Shown here: positions 56,978-64,000 of the stretch, one piece after another | Numbering within the stretch: the first letter of the stretch is position 1 | Layout: every line of letters begins with the position of its first letter | From: Xanthoparmelia taractica | Taxonomy: Eukaryota; Ascomycota; Lecanoromycetes; Lecanorales; Parmeliaceae | DNA length: 64,000 bases | Assembly: GCA_033085395.1 (NCBI GenBank) | Contig: JANQBS010000027.1 | Location: 1-64,000 of the forward strand | Direction of reading: 5' to 3' | Notes under the pieces: model-generated | Databases searched by the model: none | What the model was told of the DNA's origin: nothing | The model's input: the letters and a program-made list of their open reading frames with translations, nothing else | Translations under genes and position numbers: made by a program

Positions 56978-57950
56978 TGAAGATCATGATACCTATGAAC
57001 AAGTTGGAGAACGCGATCAGATAGTGTGGTGCTATATGCAAGACGGGCAGTGTTTCAATCCCTAAGAATGTTCTTTCATGATACCCCCGGTTTACCATCT
57101 TTTCCTTTATAGAATGGCAAACCAAATGCATTGCAATTCAGAGATGAAGTAAATGTATCGCAATTCAATTTGAACTCTCATGGACATAGAAGTCGCCCGT
57201 AGTCAGGCTGTGTTGTGATACAATGGTCAACCGTACGAGGCGTAAATCAACATGTCCGCCTGCACCTACCCTCACAAAATCACAAACGTGTCCCATACTC
57301 CTGCAACGTAGCTAATTCTTGCCGAGAGTTTGCTTGTGCAGCAAACAGCTTACTCTGTGTTTACCTTACTTTGCTTGTCCTTTAGAAAGAAGCTCTTACT
57401 GTCACTTAAACGCGTGAGCTTGGGTTTCGAAACGAAACCCCCTGGCTCCGGCTCCGCACACCACGGCTGGATACCATATTCACTCTTCTCCCCTCGACAA
57501 AGTTTCATTCATCTTTCAAAAATCTCATGTATTAAACATAAAGATAAAGTCTCGCAAAACATCACAGAGATCAAAGTCGTACCTGGTGGTCTAAAACCTG
57601 ACCTCCTTACTCTCAACCCTTCAACACAACCAGCGAGAGAGGCTGTGGGCCTAGAGATTTCTGCATTGACGTTCTTGAGAGCGTGGTGCAATATGGTTTC
57701 CAGTGGTTCCGCTTGACAGTGCTACAGCCGCTCAATTGAAGAACGAAGCTGGGCTTGGCCAGCAAATCCACTCGGTGGTCCTCCCGGCAGGTGGAGAGGA
57801 CCAAACCACGCATACAGGTTGGGTGGATAGGGAAATTGTTGAAGAAATATCTTTTCTTCCTGCCAGAGAAAAAAAGCAGAACAATTCGGAAACTTTCCAC
57901 TCGAGCCAGACGAGATCACGACGTGTAAAAGGAATTCAACCGAGACATCC
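56978..57950. promoter_or_regulatory. Intergenic region and 5' leader of kar9
   Basis: About 970 bp, with overlapping short frames on both strands and no recognisable domain. It probably contains the kar9 promoter and a long leader. Confidence 0.45.
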
Positions 57951-60488
57951 TTGCTACACAGTTCCGAGTCTATGATGACGGGCAATAACATGTTGACGAG
58001 ATTCTCGAAGAAAGATCGCAATGGATCCACCACAAAATCTGAGTCTGGTTCACAGGTACTGAAAGATACTCTACCTGTCAGCAATTCAGAGGATGACGAG
58101 CACCTGGCGTCTCCTGAGGCAACCTCCACGCAGCAAAGATGTGCCGTACCGGTGGATGCAGAATCTTACTTCAATTCTTTGAACTCAATAAAGTCATCTA
58201 GAGCGAATTCCGTATACTCACTCTCACGCATATCGCTCACCAGTCAACTTTCACAACTGACTTCCCTGGCTTTACCTAATGCGACCTCGTTATCCACCAG
58301 CATCTCTTCCATACCCACAGCTCCCGTAGCTGTGACCACTCTCAGCAGCGCTGCAGACCAGATCAGAAGATGGCTTCAGAAGGCAACCGAGGTCTTGAGC
58401 GGACTCGATGCCGAAGATGACGTGGAGTGGGCTTCTGCCGGAGGCCGGGAAGGGCTTGGGGAGGTTCAAGAGGCGATAAGCAAACTCGAAAGCCTTATTA
58501 GTGTGTACGTCACAGCTATTGAAGACCTGCAGGAGCGGGACGACATCTCGGATGTCCCTAACGGGCAGCTTAAAAATGTCGTTGACCAAATGGAGAAGAT
58601 TCTTGCGGCTTGGGAGACTGTGCGGAGGTCACTAAAAGGCGTTAAGCGACAAGTGGAGCTAGCAATGGAATGGGAAGAGTTATGGAATACTGTGCTTGGA
58701 GACATTGGTTTGGAGGTGGAAAATCTGTCCAGACTGGTCTTTGAGATGGAGGAGGCAAGGCACAAAGCGTTGCAGGCAGATCCATCCGAGAGTATCGGAG
58801 CTCTCGACATGCAGGAGCTCGACACAATTGTTGAGGAGGGCGAGAGGGAGACGACGAGCCACCGCATTAGCTTGTCGAATGCCTTATCACCAGGCTCACC
58901 AATGGAACCACCGGGTACTGGTATAGCACCAGAAGATGATCGACTGCTGGCTCTCTTCGCTCGCATGCAGCCACTTCGAGCATCATTGGACTTCCTTCCA
59001 ATGACTTTGTCAAATTTCCATGCGAAAGCACAGCCAATCCTGCCTACATCATGTCAGGAGCTTGAGTCAAGGAGGATAAGCCTAGAGAAAAAATGGAAGA
59101 TCTTAGAACGCGATGCTCAACGTCTGAGGCAAGAGCTCGGCGAGGATCGTTGGGTACTTCTGTTCCGCAATGCTGGAAGGCAAGCTCAAAAGCTCTGCGA
59201 GTCAATCGAGCGGGCCATCACCAAGCTTCAAGAAGCTATTGATGTAGGGGCACAGCACAGCAACCCTCCATTGCTAGCTAAAAAGGTTGAAGCTTATGAG
59301 GCAAAAAAAGTTCACTATGGACCAGCAATTGAGAAGGTTCTGGGGATCATTGACAAAGGCGTCACTGACCGTTTCACTGTGAATGGCGAGATTCTAAGGC
59401 TGCAGTCCGATACGAAAGCTAGGTGGCAGAGCACTAGCTCCAGTATGAAAAATATGGATCTGGCTTTGGATGATCTGACCATGAATAAAAGTCAACAGCT
59501 GCGCGACTCTATCTCTAGTATCATGTCCATGGACCGTTCCTTGGACCGGTCTGTAAATGGTAGTGCTGTCGACACTCCTGGAAGCTCGCCTGCGTCCTCT
59601 GTTGTTATGGGCCCCACAAATGGCAACAAGCGCGATGAGTCTCCTGGCATGAATGGATTGAGCCGCAGAAGCAGCATTGTGTTTAACAGCAATACGCGCT
59701 TAAATGGTGCACGTCGTAATTTCACTATGCCACCTGGCTCGCCTGGTTCGATTCAGCTGCCTCGTAAAACACCAATGTCTAGGTCATTTACATCGGACGG
59801 CAGGTCCTCATCTCGAGGCGCATCACCATCACCTTATGCCAAACAATCATCAGCTACACCTACACCTGGATGCCGGCCTCAACGACCCAGCATACCACAG
59901 ATCGATAATAAGCCTCGCTGGAATTCTTCTCCAAAAGTCGACTATTTTGAGTTCGGTCAGAAACCGAGGCCACTACCATACTCTGGTTCCTCGTTTGGTC
60001 GTAGGAGCTCAACGGCTTTCCGGTCTCCAAGCAGCACCGGTGGCAGCCCCGGCTCTCACCTGAATCCCACTGGTCTTGCTCTTCCGAGCCCCTTGGGTCG
60101 TTCATCCCCCGTACCCGCTCATGTCACAGCAACCATATCGCATCGCCCACGGCTCGCATCCGGTGCCCAAAGTTCCGTTGGGGTGCATCAAACTTCATGG
60201 TCCTCACCTGCGAATTCGACCGATTGGGTGAAAGTCAAGAGCAAGACACCCCCATCAACCGGGTCTAAGAAGGAGAGCATCCGCCTGGGCTCAGCACCCG
60301 GCTCACCTACAGATCTTCCTGCCGTAGATAGTCCATCTGCAAGGCCGAGGCCGCAGCGCCCAAACACGTCTTTTGCGAGCAGCCGTCGCGTTAGTATGCT
60401 ACCCGTGCCCAAGAATTCGCCCTTGGCCATTCCAAATGGGCGCGAAACCGCCCTGGGACTGAGGACGGTATCAAATGGAAGTGGCTGA
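57951..60488 (+). CDS. kar9: Karyogamy / cortical spindle-positioning protein Kar9
   Basis: Kar9 links the tips of cytoplasmic microtubules (via EB1/Bim1) to actin-myosin transport and positions the spindle. A single frame of 845 codons. Other ATG codons at 57972, 57975 and 57990 could be the start. Residues about 90-520 form the helical Kar9 domain: AADQIRRWLQKATEVLSGLD, LESLISVYVTAIEDLQERDD, EKILAAWETVRRSLKGVKRQ, MEWEELWNTVLGDIGLEVEN, SRRISLEKKWKILERDAQRL, then GEDRWVLLFRNAGRQAQKLC. The C-terminal 330 residues are Ser/Pro/Arg-rich, where yeast Kar9 carries its Bim1-binding SxIP motifs. Here short basic Ser/Pro motifs such as SIQLPRKTP and RPSIPQID are visible, the latter containing SIP. No disruption. 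Confidence 0.88.
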   Translation: MLHSSESMMTGNNMLTRFSKKDRNGSTTKSESGSQVLKDTLPVSNSEDDEHLASPEATSTQQRCAVPVDAESYFNSLNSIKSSRANSVYSLSRISLTSQLSQLTSLALPNATSLSTSISSIPTAPVAVTTLSSAADQIRRWLQKATEVLSGLDAEDDVEWASAGGREGLGEVQEAISKLESLISVYVTAIEDLQERDDISDVPNGQLKNVVDQMEKILAAWETVRRSLKGVKRQVELAMEWEELWNTVLGDIGLEVENLSRLVFEMEEARHKALQADPSESIGALDMQELDTIVEEGERETTSHRISLSNALSPGSPMEPPGTGIAPEDDRLLALFARMQPLRASLDFLPMTLSNFHAKAQPILPTSCQELESRRISLEKKWKILERDAQRLRQELGEDRWVLLFRNAGRQAQKLCESIERAITKLQEAIDVGAQHSNPPLLAKKVEAYEAKKVHYGPAIEKVLGIIDKGVTDRFTVNGEILRLQSDTKARWQSTSSSMKNMDLALDDLTMNKSQQLRDSISSIMSMDRSLDRSVNGSAVDTPGSSPASSVVMGPTNGNKRDESPGMNGLSRRSSIVFNSNTRLNGARRNFTMPPGSPGSIQLPRKTPMSRSFTSDGRSSSRGASPSPYAKQSSATPTPGCRPQRPSIPQIDNKPRWNSSPKVDYFEFGQKPRPLPYSGSSFGRRSSTAFRSPSSTGGSPGSHLNPTGLALPSPLGRSSPVPAHVTATISHRPRLASGAQSSVGVHQTSWSSPANSTDWVKVKSKTPPSTGSKKESIRLGSAPGSPTDLPAVDSPSARPRPQRPNTSFASSRRVSMLPVPKNSPLAIPNGRETALGLRTVSNGSG

Positions 60489-61977
60489 GAGACTTCTCTG
60501 GGGTTACGGCCTCTTTGTAGCGATAGAGACAGCTTAATGGGTCCGTGGCCTACCTTAAAGGGGTAGGAAAATGGAGCTATCAGCAGCAGAAACTGAAGGC
60601 GTCAAACGAAACGAGGATCCTAAGCGCGGTCATGGGTGACGAGGAAAAGAAGAGTTGTAGACTTTCTTGTGTGAATCTTCAAGATCTTTACGAGCAATTG
60701 ACGAAGCGTTATAGCGAAACATGGTAGCGAAGGTGTTCCGGCTGAAATGTGTACACTAACTTTTGTTACCTTGATCATCAAAAACATATCAACGCGGCTA
60801 TCAGCCAGCGTTTCGGAAAGAAGAGTGCGCACAAAATACAGAATAGAACAATGCATATGGTATTGCGATTTCTCAGCGACCTTGCTTTGGACGGTGATAC
60901 TTCATGGCCTGATAACAACGGGCTTGGTAGTGCGCCTCTCCCAGCTCAGTCTATCATTCTCAACCCTCTAACGTCCCTCAATATTCCACTCCCTTCTAGC
61001 GTCCTTCCGCTTCTCTACCCAGTTATTCCCAGTCTGGCTTCCATATTCACCCGCTTCTCCGATTTCACCTACTTCCCTCTGCTTGTCCCCATTTCTGTCT
61101 GACTCGATCGAATATTCAAATCCCTTCCCTGCTGCATGGGGTAGAGACTGTATGAGCAGGCCTCTCTTCGCACCCTTTCTCTGTCCTGCGTACCAGACCC
61201 TCTACTTGATCTGTCTTTGCTTGCACTCTACGCTTCTCCCCTGCCCGTCCTCTGTGCTTTCCTCGCGCATACGTCTGTCTCCTTAAATATCCCGCATACA
61301 GGTAGGTGCACACGCACACGGCCTCTGGCTGGCTGGCTGGCACATCGTACCGTGTCTCTATGTTGATATATAACCCTCTCGACGTTGCCAACGGGTATTA
61401 TGAGCTACTTTCTCCACACTCATCATCATCTCTGAAGAACGTACGGCGGTCTATAGTGCCTCGAGTCGAAAGCGATACTGGTGCAGAAGCATGATAGAAC
61501 ATGTCAGCATTTTTCGAGTTGGAGTGGATACTCGATACCAGATTTTGGATATCTTTTCGAAGCTACGCTCGGATAGGATGGGTGACCGAAATGATGTATT
61601 CATCGCCTTTGTCCATCTAATCGTTTTCAGCCTCGACGTCGTTCCTTTCAACCTGCTGCCGGATCCGTCGACTGTAGGCGGAATTCCCACGGATGTTTGA
61701 TGTGATGACCTTCCTCATGACATGCTATCCAGACCTCCCCTTGCACCCTCCCTCCAGCATCCGCCATTCCCATCACTAAAACCGGTTGCAGCGCACGACA
61801 CCCGGGAGTCATCATTCCCAAGCCATTCTCCGGCTCCCTTTCCGTACAGCAAGCACATCAAGCTCCAACCCTCGTCGTAATAACCGCATAACCCAAAGTC
61901 CCCCACCACCACAACAATCATCCGATCCCAAAACACACCTGCAGATAGTAATACTAATACCAAAAGGACTCGCAGCA
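60489..61977. other. Gene-poor interval of 1.5 kb
   Basis: Several overlapping frames under 120 codons on both strands, none recognisable and none showing convincing splicing. The segment 60950-61300 is pyrimidine-rich. Confidence 0.45.
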
Positions 61978-62268
61978 ATGTCCCCCTGGCTGCTCCTCCC
62001 CGGCTCCACCATCGGCATCTCACGCGCTGAGCTCGACCTCACGTTCCTACTACAAGACACGTATAGGATGGTCTGGGTGATCTTCGTTCCCGCTGTTGCG
62101 ATTGTGTTTGTTGTGGTGGGGATGGCATCCCGCGTTGGAGCGCGGACGAGGGATGTGAATGAGGGGAGTGAGATGGAGAAGGGGATGCAAGAGGAGGCTG
62201 TGGGTGAGGAAATGAGGTTGAGGAAGGGAAGCGGTAGTGGTTGTGGGGGAGTGTGGAGGGTTGAGTAG
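61978..62268 (+). CDS. Hypothetical single-pass membrane protein or transporter-tail fragment
   Basis: A 96-residue frame from the ATG at 61978. MSPWLLLPGSTIGISRAELD is followed by one hydrophobic helix (MVWVIFVPAVAIVFVVVGMA), a basic turn and a charged tail with EMEKGMQEEAVGEEM. The helix and its TYRMVW lead resemble the last membrane helix of fungal MFS transporters, so this could be the remnant of a lost transporter. No upstream transporter sequence was found. The frame is open further upstream without conserved content. Confidence 0.3.
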   Translation: MSPWLLLPGSTIGISRAELDLTFLLQDTYRMVWVIFVPAVAIVFVVVGMASRVGARTRDVNEGSEMEKGMQEEAVGEEMRLRKGSGSGCGGVWRVE

Positions 62269-62507
62269 AGGATATGGGTGGTTTCTGCAGGGGAAGGATT
62301 GGGCTGGGATTGTGTTGAATCAGAAAGGGTTGGACTTGGAATGTAAGGATGGTAGTTCAGAATACCGTATAATTTGAGCCTTCTCTTCATAAGAGCATGC
62401 TGTATGATACATCGAACCCGAACGGAAATCACTGCTCCAATCAAACTTACACTTCTCGCCTGCAATGTGTGAGCTTTTGAAGACCATCCGAATTGCCAAG
62501 GTGTCTC

Positions 62508-64000
62508 TCACCAGGTCATGCCAGGCCGTTCCATCTTCGGCGTATGTACGGCATTACTATCTGCGAAAGGATCGTCTCCGTCTTCTCCATCATCCTCAGA
62601 GTCAGAATCTTCAGCATGCCGTATCCCGTCTTGCCCATTGAGAAGCATCGTCGGATGCTGCTGCATGGCATTTTCACCGATGTTGAGCCTCGAAAACGCG
62701 TCCTGCGTGTCTTTCTCTTTGTCCGATTCTGGCCTTGTAGGTTTCGCTGGTCGCTCATCGTCGCTCCAATCTTGCTCTTCGCTGTCACTATCGTCGTCGA
62801 CGCTCTTGTCGAGGATTTCATACGCCATCAAAGCTTCAACGAGGCTATCGTTGGCATTAATCAGGCTACCGAGCCACTGTTCGCTTTCCACGTGCTGAAT
62901 GTAACGCAATATTTGTCTCCGTAGCGCCTTACATGTTTCGAAGCGGTTGACAGTCTCTGCGTGTTCGCTAACACGGAGCTTTTCCCTATTCAGAAGCTTG
63001 AGGGCATTCATGAGGTTGGTGCTTGCGACAGAGGAGGATGCAATGGTTTGGAGGAGTTGAGGCTTTTCCTTCTCAAGATTGAAGGTTCTTGGTCTCGATT
63101 TTTTGCCATGCTTGTCAAGCTTCAGTTTCTTCGGTTGGTATTTAGGCGTTGGCGTGATGCTTGCGGCAGCGTTGCTCCTCGAATTCAGACTCGGTGATGC
63201 TGTTGAGCTTGACTCACCAGACATGGATTGGTCTTCAGCGCTGCCGAAAGGGTCTTCATTTGCTTCTCGTTCGGTCTCTTGCAGTACCTTCGACTGTGCC
63301 TGAGTGACGGGTTTTTTCCTCTTAGGAAGCTGCTTCTGGAGCGCCACAATGCGCTCCATGCCCGGGGTGGACTGGTAGGCGACAGCCCATTGCCTGAATA
63401 ACATCTGGCACTTCGTCTTCACCTCGGAGTCGGACAACGAGTCTGTAGCGCAGACACGAAGGCGCTCCAATAATGGTCCGTCTGCGAAAGCACGCTGGAA
63501 ACGAGGGCCAGCATTTTCAATGAGACCATCCAGGACCGTGAGAGCTCGTAATTGTTGATCAACGCTGCCATACTTACTGCGACTCCACTTTAGCAGGGCT
63601 CAGCCTGGTTATCAATATGTAGTCTAGCCTACAGCTTCTTTCGTATCGCTCGCGCCGCTTCGGTTGGGCCACCAATCTGCAATCTGATGACCTCGATCAG
63701 GTCTACGATCCCGCTCATATCATCCGCTTCATATTGTGCACTCGTCAAGCGTTCGATCTGGACGGTGATCGCAGAGTATGGCTTGCTCTAATAGTCGAGA
63801 AGAGTCGGTATCAGCTTGACAGAAAGAACAGAAAGATCCAAAAGGCAATAAGTAAACGAGATTGAGATGCCTAATAAGGCGACGCGCAGAACCAAATATA
63901 TGTATCACTGACGGCTATTAATTTTAGCCAAGAGAACGAAGGACTATCCCTGAGCAGCTGGGGAACAATACTACCATCTGGCACCTACCGAAGTAGAGAA
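62508..64000 (-). CDS. lsb5: VHS/GAT-domain protein Lsb5 (5' end outside the window)
   Basis: Lsb5 is an actin-patch and endosome adaptor that binds Las17/WASP and ubiquitin. Visible exons: 64000-63989 (end of exon 1, reading FSTS), 63787-63633 and 63582-62508. The start codon is just past the right edge, probably immediately before the TTC at 63998-64000. The VHS domain is seen in SKPYSAITVQIERLTSAQYE, SGIVDLIEVIRLQI, EAARAIRKKL/RSKYGSVDQQLRALTVLDGL and IENAGPRFQRAFADGPLLER. A lysine-rich linker follows, then a GAT domain (LMNALKLLNREKLRVSEH, FETCKALRRQILRYIQHVES). The acidic tail contains DDPFADSNAV, an NPF/DPF-like endocytic motif. All joins are in frame. Exon 1 would be about 15 nt of coding sequence. 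Confidence 0.87.

Overview
This 64 kb window is nuclear DNA of a filamentous ascomycete (Pezizomycotina). The evidence is the short introns (mostly 45-180 nt) with GT/AG ends, orthologues of yeast-type genes (Sgs1, Doa4, Vps27, Mon1, Dop1, Kar9, Lsb5, Kel3), long serine/proline-rich proteins typical of filamentous fungi, and a transposon remnant whose CpA/TpG dinucleotides are almost gone, as expected after repeat-induced point mutation (RIP). I cannot assign the class from sequence alone. No rRNA, tRNA or CRISPR array was recognised.

Region 1 (1-2200) is debris: a heavily RIP-mutated LINE reverse transcriptase reading on the minus strand, abutting a fragment that resembles the N-terminal domain of fungal STAND/NACHT proteins.

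Region 2 (2350-19300) is accessory. It holds a major-facilitator transporter gene broken by one in-frame TGA, a five-exon O-methyltransferase, a three-exon FAD-dependent phenol-hydroxylase-type monooxygenase, a two-exon short-chain dehydrogenase, a zeta-class glutathione-transferase-like gene and a group II PLP decarboxylase. A decayed kelch-repeat gene and a small mitochondrial membrane protein lie among them. The first four look like tailoring and export functions of a small metabolite cluster whose backbone gene is absent here. Between the methyltransferase and monooxygenase start codons lies a perfect 28-bp inverted repeat.

Region 3 (20000-40000) is core genome with a strong membrane-trafficking theme: a conserved disordered protein, capping protein alpha (cap1), the ubiquitin hydrolase doa4 head-to-head with vps27, then dop1 head-to-head with mon1. 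Together these cover endosomal sorting, Golgi/endosome recycling and vacuole fusion.

Region 4 (40500-64000) holds a large disordered protein, two small spliced genes, the RecQ helicase sgs1 head-to-head with kel3, an acylphosphatase built from micro-exons, a protein with a calponin-homology-like C-terminus, kar9 and, running off the right edge, the VHS/GAT protein lsb5. Several genes (acylphosphatase, mon1, cap1, lsb5) contain exons of 9-19 nt. All exon joins given here were worked out by eye from reading frame, splice-site sequence and family knowledge; none is supported by transcripts.
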